Source: an uncultured Prevotella sp. (GTDB lineage: Bacteria; Bacteroidota; Bacteroidia; Bacteroidales; Bacteroidaceae). From it: 64,000 nucleotides of DNA. The stretch lies in contig NZ_CAMJOS010000013.1 in assembly GCF_946407605.1 (NCBI RefSeq), forward strand, positions 1-64,000. The letters run 5' to 3'. Every line of letters starts with the position of its first letter. The stretch's first letter is position 1. This document shows positions 12,201 through 18,194 of this stretch, one piece after another. Under the pieces are notes generated by a model, which did not search any database, was not told where the DNA came from, and worked only from the letters and a program-made list of their open reading frames with translations. Position numbers and translations under genes: made by a program.

Positions 12201-14900
12201 CAGGGTGCCAATGCCAAGCTGATCGGTGCTAACTGGGCTATGCCACGTGGTATGTCACTGCACCTGAACAAGGAAGACAAGGGCTTGCAGCTGAAGAGCA
12301 GCACCCTGGATCGAACTAGCGAACAGGACTACACGCTGATGTTCTGGTTCAAGACCGATGCCGAGGGTCGCGGTACGCTGCTCTCTAACGGCCGTGGTCT
12401 GAAGGAGGACGACGGTGCGAAGAACCAGTTCCACATCGGATTCGAGGCTGAGAAGCTGATGTACCGTTCGAACGGCTTCGCTATCGAGGTACCGGGCAAC
12501 TGGAGCGACAACCAGTGGCACCACTATGCGATGACCGTGAACCGTGCTCGCAACGTGGCTAACATCTACGTAGACCAGGAGGTACGCGCTACCTTCGAGA
12601 CCGATACACTGGGTGGTATCAGCGGTGGCTATCCGCTCATCGGTGCAAGCCGCTATGTGGTCGACAAGAACACTTACGACGGCACAGCTCCGCTGAAGGG
12701 TAATATCGACGAGCTCTGCTTCTTCGCTCAGGCCCTGCCGCAGACGCTCATCAACACCTACTCGAAGAAGAGCCCGAACGGTGATGAGGCTGGTCTGAAG
12801 ACTTATCTGGGCTTCGACCGTCAGGAACTGCAGTCGGACAACACCATCGAGATGGTACCTTATGTATATAGTAAGGTAATAGAGCGTGATGCCGATGGTA
12901 ACATCGTCTATGAACTTGATCCCGAGACACAGAAGCCTACACAGACTCCTGCTCGCAAGTATGAGTTTACGGATGGCGAGGATGTCGTCATGAGCCACAT
13001 CGATAAGGCACAGGCTGCTCCTGTACTGCCTTACGAGGAGGTGACCAACCTGAAGTACAGCTTCATCGGCAGAGGTAACCAGGTGATGGTAGAGCTCGAC
13101 GAGGCTGCTACTAAGCTGAACCATCGCAACATCTATGTGACCCTGTATGAGGTAGAGGATAAGTACGGTAACACGCTGGCTTCTCCGCAGACGGCTTGCT
13201 ATCTGGTAACAGCCAGCAGTCTGGAGTGGCTCGTCAACAGATTCGATCATACCATGAAGTATGGTACAGGCGAGGATGACGACCAGATCCTGACACTGCC
13301 GTTCTACAACAACAGCGCCAAGAACCACACCTACACCATCGAGAACTGCCCGTCATGGCTCACGCTGAGCAAGTACAGCGACGTCATCGCACCGCAGAGT
13401 CCTGATTATGTAGATGCAATGGTCAGCAAGGACCTGAACATCGGTACGTATAATGAGATTCTCTATCTGACTGACGAGAATGGTATCACTGAGCCGTTCT
13501 ACCTGAACCTGACGGTTGAGGGAGATGCACCAGACTGGGCAACGAGCGTGCCGAGTGAGCTCCTGAAGAACTCGATGAGCATCTCCGGACAGGTCTATCT
13601 GTTCAATGAACTCGACACTGATACGCGCGACATTGTGGGTGCTTTCGACAACGAGAATGTATGCCACGGCTTCGCTAACATCAGCCACTCTGAGCTGACG
13701 GGTGAGACCGGACTGTTCCTGACCGTCTATGATAGTCTGTCAGTGGGCCGCGAGCTGAACTTCCGCCTGTGGCAGTACAACACCGGTCGTGAGATTGTGC
13801 TAACCACCAGTCCTGCCATCACGTTCGCGAAGGATGCCATCCTGGGTACCGATACGCCTGTCCGCTTCGACGGCGGTGAGAACATCGTACAGAAGTTCAA
13901 CCTGCAGGAAGGCTGGAACTGGGTATCGTTCAACCTGAAGAGCGACCAGCTCAGCGACGTGAACACACTGCTGGGCGGCATGAAGTGGAGCAACGGCGAC
14001 ATCCTGACCGACTTGGGCAGCAACCTGACGCTGACCTACGAGGCAGCACAGAAGCAGTGGATTGCCACCGGTAGCACCGATACCGTGACCATCTCGCCGA
14101 AGAATGCGTATGCCATCAAGGTCAAGAAGGATTGCACTCTGCCGGTTGGCGGCACCGTCATCAAGGATCAGGACGACCGTACCATCAAGGTGAGCAAGGG
14201 TTGGAACGCCATTGGCTACACGCCGATGACCAACCTGAGCGTGGAGACGGCTCTGAGCGACTACTTCGACAATGCTGAACCCGGCGACGTGATAAAGAGT
14301 CACACCGAGTTTGCCTACTTCACCAAGACCGGCAACACCGGACGCTGGCGCGGCTCGCTGCAGTACATGAAGCCCGGCGAGGGTTACATGATGCTGCGCA
14401 AGGCCGAAAGCGACGCTTCGTTCACCTATCCGTTCTACGACCTGAACAGCAACTTCCGTGAGGACTGGAACACCGGTACTACTCGCGCCGCTGCCGCCGC
14501 CAAGGCACGCAGCACGATGACCGTAAGCGCCGTAGTAGAAGGCTTCGAAGTGGAAGATGGTGATGTGCTTATCGCCTACTCGAACGGCGAGGAATGCGGT
14601 AGCGTAATTGTCAATTCTCAATTGTCAATTGTCAATTATCTGAGCATCGCTGGCGATGCCAGCGCCAACATCTGGTTCGCCATCGAGCGTGACGGCGAAA
14701 TCGTAGCTTCTACCGGCGAAGTGATGACCTACAAGGCCAATGCCGTCATCGGCAGTCCCGACCAGCCTACAGCCATCAACTTCGCCCGTGCTGAGTATGC
14801 CGACGGCCAGTGGTACAGCATCAACGGTATGAAGCTGCAGAAGCGTCCAACCAAGAGTGGTGTGTATATCTTCAACGGTCGTAAGATCGTCGTTAAGTAA
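3255..14900 (+). CDS. Giant secreted multidomain surface protein (3881 aa)
   Basis: Signal peptide at residues 1-32 (hydrophobic core, then QQAVADTYD). Domains in order: beta-rich N-terminus; FN3-like ~300-400; three GLUG/beta-helix modules at ~530-745, ~748-962 and ~967-1190, each starting DDW-K-TFRD or a variant and carrying YRGTFDGNGHTL; FN3-like ~1305-1395; two carboxypeptidase-regulatory-like folds ~1395-1570; a long central region with a DPPGS motif at residue 1931; two acidic Glu-rich stretches near 2305-2325 and 2388-2400; two LamG/concanavalin-like domains ~2813-2946 and ~3009-3166; then Bacteroidetes C-terminal modules (VGAFDNENVCHG, EGWNWVSFNL) and the tail WYSINGMKL...GVYIFNGRKIVVK. 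An adhesin or matrix protein is inferred; no catalytic residues are recognised. Only 18 bp separate it from the lipoprotein gene that follows. Confidence 0.9.
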   Translation: MYNNLSKTRRGRPWLLLAALFAWLLPQQAVADTYDTYVDKSYNYSVSLDGSNTVKIHVPVYVQEGYDCWIKDGKLKVSIGGGSEITLFRWQASENIDGSADKCWTTFSTEAGGYIQVTLGNTSSSVKVTSGGSVGGDVIQNNDDAETYDVTALWYVPYNVLGKKLTFKWDVERNGNGRSDATLTLPAPDAITMPSAGQTLQPIISDAMLSTKFKGQVEVPWYLASTTINWIYYEYTDANKNVVKVDMDKNVNNGVIRLNATEPHNNFRIVASYKMKGEGDSSYDIEPVVSTSEDLTMIHAPVGLSATAIDGVNPKVELKWSVPYLDFEDFSLTDFFEIQRSLTGEEKDFETIGQEVFTQASKKSEYVFVDSTIVQSIKKNMLVNGGTLDKLTYRVRRTMSQIWGWDAANNCATSASTVVDNLHLLRIANWSAKWEDERAYTVRVSWDYADEYNGVWDDRAKMMLHLTATNNDGKIIEDRTVELNQDERQQRYKVLNLSRSCVHYDIDMYVERDKSPLDFVENITPFFFPIHNADDWKTFRDKVQAAKGEYDVNARLYADLDAGSTMVGFDSNIAYRGTFDGNGHTLTFNVYDHQRDNVAPFVWVGNATIKNLHVAGNITSSKKFIGGLIGQVLPNANATVENCRSSVTINSSVNGDATNGGLVTVVNTDATVMFRNCKFDGSFVGTNCSNNGGYVGYANGAVIVDNCVFAPDHINTKPDGCATWARIGTGSYTLINSYAITEYRPIIVIRSANDWTTFRDLVEAAQGQYDVDARLEADVNAGSIMVGFEDTYAYRGTFDGNGHTLTFNVYDHGRKFVGPFVNVGNATIMNLHTAGTITSSQMYATGLVAQVLNGTATIENCQSSVTVKGTMDGEGTLAGFVGRVSNSNVTIRNSKFDGRFEGDNCTGNAGFISWVDEKSSATIDNCLFNPDRISTKTDNNETWARKNASGSVTVTNSHAVRGMGSKFITIRNADDWKTFRDMTEANKGKYWVDASLEADITTGLGIGLSEDTYWRGTFEGNGHTLNVDTWRNDGKACAVFCYVWNANIRDLHVTGKVNGGIHSAGLIGSAIGTPTINIDRVWVSTEVYAGNTHAGGIIGHSKNGTVNMNDCRFDGNVITNWQSGSYAGEIIGWCDGGNWSLHRVYDNGSPTAQNKYYCWDNTRPWGTNGSSFTVTRHDWNTVNHYNKTNQNEVVNLMNGNQAGTWKIVDGKAVPVMTTKNNAAAAKEMLETLGADNWKIVDDNVVPIIKPAYDVTITEADVEKYLGSSWKLEGNTINPVTTTMDEPKYDPISKPTLPDFYHTNNGKIEKTLMTETRQSSVVLSWDTDGNMIDYFTVLRREVGKGDDAWEEIATNIDNLSYEDKTVSPVKNYEYKVRAVNDCEGITFSETDVKEGHCKNTGRVAGYVRFNDGTGAAKVKVTVVDEETSKELAKVTTDASGYFVADELPYKEGGQSTTYRVQPINIKTKQGEDAATVTFDSKSNDAVLRDFIIIDGKRFSGLVYYEGTSIPVKGARFQVNGMDVYNSAGKYVETEYDGSFSFRVRSGVDTIQIKMDGHEFVNNGYFKGPEGHDFGGDVADIRFYDATKVKLTGRVVGGKDQGELPLGYNLSKNNLGDSLKIVLTLEGDNGSWLVYENTNRNKTEREAIYEHGNGHKTYVKTTRKRMEVMPDSATGEYVVKLPPVRWKVQQVYCKGYPTLFQEDQVSEVIDLTDCLTAKDTIFVGTFTDIDGNELSDPMLTYNAIYNRIYRSPIELTYKQQGFDNFDYFGDKTYAATNLAGDRAMVPLAYKGADGRAAYTFGYPVFSLERKYYIQVQVAESYRYNNDPTTERLDIVPVSGGYATMQNGMKAGMNREILPLDENGQAVFELGVDQTAQLLSGENALKTVTFTAEQDGTMYEADPLNGFVLNMFPIGTGIDVMTNGQPLLFDILRDPPGSHSTATLSEGSTLNFSYKMDLKASAGIKYTAATGEKTNSYIGTVSAPMGAGTASGDIFTAENGDATSSEFVFDMTGNKAYSYTMTTSNDITTSSDPDMVGADADLYIGMVQNIQVMPMSTIRALPDSMYQHMAGRVGLTTGEGPTGLMGMFSAYGSMIHIAEGYDAAGNKYHLVRDESMAYGPKLESQFIYSQKHILKQVIPQLAKEILSLMYIGTREEAQAMADKTKRPVYLSLRDTQDPLFGVGNALYNTTVTEPNDTTNYIIILPKTTDQLFTDEVSEKAALVAGWSMMIAQNEYEKLTADDLVANYDVAGADAVSYSESFETNFTNAMMLHFPFSDDPMFFVADEDKDASEMLGEQILEAILKALQTVEEEEPGAKMDPEKEEEPTGAEAEVGFGGTKFKWKLTPVLTSECDGTYGSEKAYSRKESFTIAPDPLSHLNVDVYRVALPDLGNDEEEEEEEFELIPDDPGSKMNDNTDYVTIFMSDKFKKEQKYILKQLEQEVTMAILGPQGFVYRTRGGATCNPWEDERTTMIWNAGTVLDQRTMKINNPKIRLDKQSVSGVSVNDAARFKVYLANESEKPEAVKTTAPFSLFVDDQSNPNGAKITIDGHPLTASGTEIYLDPAFVTEKTIEVRVGDGFDYEGLRLGFLSPTDPSHTTEYVSFDVHFLREAGPVNIAMPGDKWVINTMAQQDSKRGWYIPVVINGFDKHQHNFDHIEFQYKESQRGDDAWTNICSYYADSLLMAGANGVREMIPENGNIVTQFFGEDWVIEKLYDLRAVVFCRNGNSFLTTSSKIISGVKDTRRPQLFGTPEPKSGLLNIGDDIVFNFSEDIEYNYLRAGTNFEVKGEVNNNDLSEMVSIQFTDKSSVESEAKRNFSGKDVTIDLMVKPTETGREMPLFSHGTNGNKLQLWLTEDFKLKAVVDEQQFTSTEAIKKNTFSKVALVIDQKDSTLTFFRDGDALGTYKMENLYNGTGKLIFGRTNESDRSESKYYEGRMMEARLWYRTMDGGLLSNTYGRRRLSGYEKDLVDYYPMNEGSGDYAMDKTQGANAKLIGANWAMPRGMSLHLNKEDKGLQLKSSTLDRTSEQDYTLMFWFKTDAEGRGTLLSNGRGLKEDDGAKNQFHIGFEAEKLMYRSNGFAIEVPGNWSDNQWHHYAMTVNRARNVANIYVDQEVRATFETDTLGGISGGYPLIGASRYVVDKNTYDGTAPLKGNIDELCFFAQALPQTLINTYSKKSPNGDEAGLKTYLGFDRQELQSDNTIEMVPYVYSKVIERDADGNIVYELDPETQKPTQTPARKYEFTDGEDVVMSHIDKAQAAPVLPYEEVTNLKYSFIGRGNQVMVELDEAATKLNHRNIYVTLYEVEDKYGNTLASPQTACYLVTASSLEWLVNRFDHTMKYGTGEDDDQILTLPFYNNSAKNHTYTIENCPSWLTLSKYSDVIAPQSPDYVDAMVSKDLNIGTYNEILYLTDENGITEPFYLNLTVEGDAPDWATSVPSELLKNSMSISGQVYLFNELDTDTRDIVGAFDNENVCHGFANISHSELTGETGLFLTVYDSLSVGRELNFRLWQYNTGREIVLTTSPAITFAKDAILGTDTPVRFDGGENIVQKFNLQEGWNWVSFNLKSDQLSDVNTLLGGMKWSNGDILTDLGSNLTLTYEAAQKQWIATGSTDTVTISPKNAYAIKVKKDCTLPVGGTVIKDQDDRTIKVSKGWNAIGYTPMTNLSVETALSDYFDNAEPGDVIKSHTEFAYFTKTGNTGRWRGSLQYMKPGEGYMMLRKAESDASFTYPFYDLNSNFREDWNTGTTRAAAAAKARSTMTVSAVVEGFEVEDGDVLIAYSNGEECGSVIVNSQLSIVNYLSIAGDASANIWFAIERDGEIVASTGEVMTYKANAVIGSPDQPTAINFARAEYADGQWYSINGMKLQKRPTKSGVYIFNGRKIVVK
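14607..14641 (+). repeat. Five in-frame heptamers (ATTGTCA / ATTCTCA) inside the giant CDS
   Basis: Units ATTGTCA, ATTCTCA, ATTGTCA, ATTGTCA and ATTATCT encode IVNSQLSIVNYLS near residues 3784-3796, just after a GEECGSV motif. Length and unit number equal the array in the first CDS (five units, 35 bp), and the sense strand is again the stop-free orientation. Confidence 0.9.
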
Positions 14901-14918
14901 CATTAAATAAAGAGTATT

Positions 14919-15695
14919 ATGAATAAGATAAAATTAATGTTCGTTCTGCTGGCAAGCCTCGTACTGGGGGCTTGCAGCAGCAGCGACGATGACAATAATG
15001 TCAATGATCCAAAGAATGCTGCCTACACGGAGACCACGGTCACTGAGGCTCCTGCGTGGCAGATAGACTGGAGCAACAATCAGGAGCGCCCCAACTGGAC
15101 GGAGCCCGACGGCTCGCTCTATGCGAACTGGACCATCCTGAAGGTGCAGATAGAGGATGCGCTGAAGGCCTACGCCTCCGACGGCGACCTGATGGCGCTC
15201 TTCGTGAACGGCGAGATACGCGCACTGGCCAAGCCTGCCGTCAGCGTGGGCGGCGGAACGGCCACGGGCAAGTTCCTGATGAAGGCCTACGGCAACGAGA
15301 CGGGCTCGGAAACGGTGAACATGTCATTGCAATACTACAGTTCCACGCTGAAGCACCTCTTCACGCTGACCGACAACATCACGCTGGACGCTGATGAGAC
15401 CACCGGCATCGACGAGGCCTTCGTCCCTGAGTTCACGCTCGGCTCGGCCAAGTATCCCGTGCAGAAGACGGTGGACGTGGAGCCGCTCCTGACCAAGGTG
15501 GGCCTCACCCCCGTCAGTGGCAACATGGTAGCTGCCTTCGTGGGCGAAGAGTGTCGCGGCACGGTGTCGCTCGCTTCGTCCGGCAGCACCCAGCTGCTCA
15601 TCTTCGGTCGCAACGCTGGTGAGTCGCTGACGCTGAAGTACTATGATGCTACAGCCGGCAAGCTGTACACCATCCCCGACGCTGTGAAACTATAA
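14919..15695 (+). CDS. Surface lipoprotein sharing a module with the giant protein
   Basis: 258 residues. The signal peptide ends in lipobox LGAC, followed by SSSDDDNN, a Ser/Asp-rich stretch after the acylated Cys that fits a surface-exposed Bacteroidetes lipoprotein. Two copies of a ~100-residue module follow, each with an 'ALFVNGEIRAL' or 'AAFVGEECRGTV' strand. The same type of module (VGAFDNENVCHG and IAYSNGEECGSV) occurs near the C-terminus of the giant protein directly upstream, 18 bp away. It may anchor or partner the giant protein at the outer membrane; this is inference from context. It lacks the shared C-terminal tail, as expected for a lipid-anchored protein. Confidence 0.8.
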   Translation: MNKIKLMFVLLASLVLGACSSSDDDNNVNDPKNAAYTETTVTEAPAWQIDWSNNQERPNWTEPDGSLYANWTILKVQIEDALKAYASDGDLMALFVNGEIRALAKPAVSVGGGTATGKFLMKAYGNETGSETVNMSLQYYSSTLKHLFTLTDNITLDADETTGIDEAFVPEFTLGSAKYPVQKTVDVEPLLTKVGLTPVSGNMVAAFVGEECRGTVSLASSGSTQLLIFGRNAGESLTLKYYDATAGKLYTIPDAVKL

Positions 15696-15704
15696 CAGCG
15701 TACA

Positions 15705-15739
15705 AACGGTAGCGGGTTCGACTCCCGCTGCCGTTACCA
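15705..15739 (+). ncRNA. tRNA-like minihelix (acceptor stem + T-arm + ACCA, no D or anticodon arm)
   Basis: Seven bases AACGGTA pair with TGCCGTT (one G-T pair). Directly inside is a 5-bp T-stem, GCGGG with CCCGC, closing the 7-nt loop TTCGACT, which fits the tRNA T-loop consensus TTCRANY. The 3' end reads A-CCA. Together this is a 12-bp coaxial helix with tRNA geometry but no D-arm, anticodon arm or variable loop. The two intact tRNAs in this window do not encode CCA. No T-run follows, so it is a poor intrinsic terminator. Whether it is transcribed is unknown. Confidence 0.6.
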
Positions 15740-15755
15740 GTAATATTAAAAGGAA

Positions 15756-15800
15756 CACGAATTCTTGGACGAGCCAAGCGCGTAGCGAGTCCCACGAATT
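15756..15800 (+). repeat. Small intergenic element: CACGAATT direct repeats flanking a hairpin
   Basis: CACGAATT occurs at 15756-15763 and again at 15793-15800. Between them is the hairpin CTTGG-ACGAG-CCAAG (15764-15778) and a GC-rich stretch. It follows the tRNA-like minihelix by 16 bp. From general familiarity, CACGAATT-type repeats recur between genes in Prevotella and Bacteroides; genome-wide copies cannot be checked here. Confidence 0.45.
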
Positions 15801-15864
15801 ACTCATTAATGATAATTATATGGTCAATTACATGAAAATTATATGTTGAAACAAATAAATTAAA

Positions 15865-16437
15865 ATGATGCAGACAAGATTCAAAAAAGGTGCAAAGATT
15901 TTCGACATCGTGATTACCGCCGTGGCGGGGATGGTGTCGGTGGGCGTCATGCTCTACGGCATTGCCCATTTTGGATTGGCTGAGGCGTGGCCTGAGCTGG
16001 TGCTCAATATGTTCTACATTGCCTGTCTGGTGATGATTTGGATGTACTTCTTCAATTCGCCCCACATCACCACACAGCAGTTTAACTACTGGTGCTCCAT
16101 CTCGGTGGGCATGACGGTGCTGCTGCGCGACATCCTCTTCGCGCCGCCTCTGGCCTATTATGGTCTTCATCTGGCATGCCTCACCCTCTCTGTGCTGCTG
16201 CTCTGCGCACTCACTTTTTTCTACGCGCGCAAGAACTGGAAGAGCTATACCAAGCGCAACCTGTGGCTCATCTGCATCATCGACATGATCATTGCCGCGC
16301 TCTACAACCTGGACATCTACCTGGAACCCACCAGCGAGTACACCAACTACATGCTCACGGAGATCTGGATCCGTCCCACCATCACCTACGGCCTCGTGGC
16401 GTGCTTCGTGACGGAAGTAGAAACGGCCAGAAAATAG
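15865..16437 (+). CDS. Five-helix integral membrane protein, function unknown
   Basis: 190 residues beginning ATG ATG; either could be the start. About five hydrophobic segments lie at residues ~13-33, ~43-62, ~75-93, ~98-118 and ~132-150, with basic residues between (FYARKNWKSYTKRN). I recognise no family. It is preceded by a leader nearly identical to that of the 411-aa repeat protein gene (bases 15837-15859 versus 1958-1979) and lies between the lipoprotein and the esterase genes in the same orientation. Confidence 0.7.
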   Translation: MMQTRFKKGAKIFDIVITAVAGMVSVGVMLYGIAHFGLAEAWPELVLNMFYIACLVMIWMYFFNSPHITTQQFNYWCSISVGMTVLLRDILFAPPLAYYGLHLACLTLSVLLLCALTFFYARKNWKSYTKRNLWLICIIDMIIAALYNLDIYLEPTSEYTNYMLTEIWIRPTITYGLVACFVTEVETARK

Positions 16438-16479
16438 CAAAGATAACTACACATATTATTAATTAAAACTATAACAATT

Positions 16480-18174
16480 ATGAAGAAGAAGTATCTTTGG
16501 ATGATGGCCGCCACCCTTATCATATGCACCGTAACAATGGTGTTCACTTCATGCACGGACAATGCAGACAACGCAGTAGCAGAGCCCGAGCAACCGCTGA
16601 GTGACAAAGAGATGCTGATGACTCTGTATGGTGAGAACAAAAAGATCACCGACGGCAACTACGACAAGTCGCTGGCCGTGAAGTGCATCAACGGCACCTT
16701 TGTGGGGAAAAGGTCAGGAGGCATCGTTGCTTACAAGGGAATCCCGTTCGTGGGCCAGCAGCCCGTGGGCGAACTGCGCTGGAAGGCGCCAGTGGACTAT
16801 GTTGCAGATGAGAGTGTGTACGAGGCTTATTATAATGCGAAAAGTCCCTATCAGAGGGAGAATCTCAGCGAAAAGGCCTCCCTTTACGTTCAGGGCGAGG
16901 ACTGCCTGTGCCTGAACATCTGGAAGGCTGAAGGCTCGTCTGCCGCCACGAAGCCAGTCATGGTATGGATTCACGGTGGAGCTTTCGAAATGGGTGGAAC
17001 GGTTGACCCGCTGTATGAGGGCCACAATTTCATACAGGAAAATCCAGAAGTCATTCTTGTTTCCATCGAGTATAGACTGGGCGTCTTCGGCTTCTTCCAC
17101 CTGTCGCACCTGCCCGACGGAGCCGACTACCCCGATGCTCAGAACCTGGGACTGATGGACCAGATGATGGCGCTGAAGTGGGTGCATGAGAACATTGCAG
17201 GCTTCGGCGGCAATCCTGACAACGTGACCATCTTCGGCGAATCCGCCGGTGCAGGTAGCGTGACCCTGCTGCCGCTGATGGAAGGCTCCCAACAATATTT
17301 CAAGCGCGTCATTGCCCAAAGCGGCGCTCCCGTCTTCACACGTTCTCCTGAACAGGCCATCGCCTGTACGGATGAGATAATGGCGGCGCTCGGCTGCAAG
17401 ACCGTTTCCGACCTACAGAAAGTTGATATTGACAAGTTTTTGCAGGCAACGGTTGCGGTCGGACTACGCGTATGGGCAGAACGAGACGGACGCATCTTGC
17501 CTCTGGACCCATACGAGGCTTACGCTAACGGCGCGGCAAAGGACATCGACCTCTTGCATGGCTGCAACAAGGATGAGATGGGCTATTTCATTTACGGCTT
17601 CGGACTGGATTACTGGAATCCATGGGCTGCTGACCGCAAGGCGAAGAAACTGGCACAGTTGACGAACGAGGAGAAGGCTCTGGTCGAGAGTTATTGTCAG
17701 GACGTCAAGGACGCTACCGCCGAATATTCTGCCACCAGCCGTCTGTTCGACCAGATAACATTCATCGCGCCGCTTATCCGTCTGTCGGAGAACCAGACCA
17801 AGAGCGGCGGCAAGTCGTACACCTATTTTTTCACCCCAGAATCTTCTTTGCCGCTGTTGAGATGCGGACATTCGGTGGAGCTTCCGGTAATATTTAATCA
17901 TCAGGAAATAACCTTGGAGATGGGGTGGACCTTCGACGCCACCTTCTCAAAGACCATGCGCCGCATGTGGGTACAGTTTGCCAAGACCGGCAACCCGTCG
18001 CTCAGCGCCGATCAGTCGCCCGATGGCAAGGCCAAGGAGTGGCCGCTCTACGACCTAGAGAACAAACAGCTGATGATCTTCGACGAGTTCAACATCCACC
18101 CCGAGAAGGAATCGCAGCGGAAAATCCTCGACTGGGACCGCACCTATTTCCTGACCAAGTATTATTGCATCTGA
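16480..18174 (+). CDS. Type-B carboxylesterase lipoprotein, copy 1
   Basis: 564 residues. Signal peptide with lipobox FTSC followed by TDNADN, so probably a membrane-anchored lipoprotein. Carboxylesterase type-B landmarks are present: EDCLCLNIW, oxyanion-hole region WIHGGAF, nucleophile Ser255 in GESAGAGS, acid Glu366 in CNKDEMGYF, and His464 in CGHSVELPVIF. It probably hydrolyses acetyl, feruloyl or similar esters on plant glycans; the substrate cannot be read from sequence. A paralogue follows 20 bp downstream, and two stretches are identical in DNA between the copies. Confidence 0.9.
   Translation: MKKKYLWMMAATLIICTVTMVFTSCTDNADNAVAEPEQPLSDKEMLMTLYGENKKITDGNYDKSLAVKCINGTFVGKRSGGIVAYKGIPFVGQQPVGELRWKAPVDYVADESVYEAYYNAKSPYQRENLSEKASLYVQGEDCLCLNIWKAEGSSAATKPVMVWIHGGAFEMGGTVDPLYEGHNFIQENPEVILVSIEYRLGVFGFFHLSHLPDGADYPDAQNLGLMDQMMALKWVHENIAGFGGNPDNVTIFGESAGAGSVTLLPLMEGSQQYFKRVIAQSGAPVFTRSPEQAIACTDEIMAALGCKTVSDLQKVDIDKFLQATVAVGLRVWAERDGRILPLDPYEAYANGAAKDIDLLHGCNKDEMGYFIYGFGLDYWNPWAADRKAKKLAQLTNEEKALVESYCQDVKDATAEYSATSRLFDQITFIAPLIRLSENQTKSGGKSYTYFFTPESSLPLLRCGHSVELPVIFNHQEITLEMGWTFDATFSKTMRRMWVQFAKTGNPSLSADQSPDGKAKEWPLYDLENKQLMIFDEFNIHPEKESQRKILDWDRTYFLTKYYCI
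17064..17181 (+). repeat. 118-bp perfect repeat shared by the tandem esterase genes
   Basis: Bases 17064-17181 are identical to 18773-18890, while flanking sequence diverges clearly. The block encodes IEYRLGVFGFFHLSHLPD and following residues, including synonymous positions, which points to gene conversion or very recent exchange. Confidence 0.9.
18067..18167 (+). repeat. 101-bp perfect repeat at the 3' ends of the esterase genes
   Basis: Bases 18067-18167 are identical to 19773-19873, covering the last ~34 codons up to the final residue (Ile in copy 1, Leu in copy 2). Together with the internal 118-bp block this leaves a patchy identity pattern. Confidence 0.9.
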
Positions 18175-18194
18175 TAACTTAAAACAATCTGATA

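Noticed and set aside
12255..13328. 357-codon antisense open frame within the giant gene (with others such as 4128-5033 and 10317-11210)
   Set aside because: Composition-driven shadows of a long GC-balanced gene; no family motif and no promoter.
15705..15739. Plain intrinsic terminator
   Set aside because: No T-run follows, and the T-loop consensus plus ACCA end is better explained as tRNA-like.
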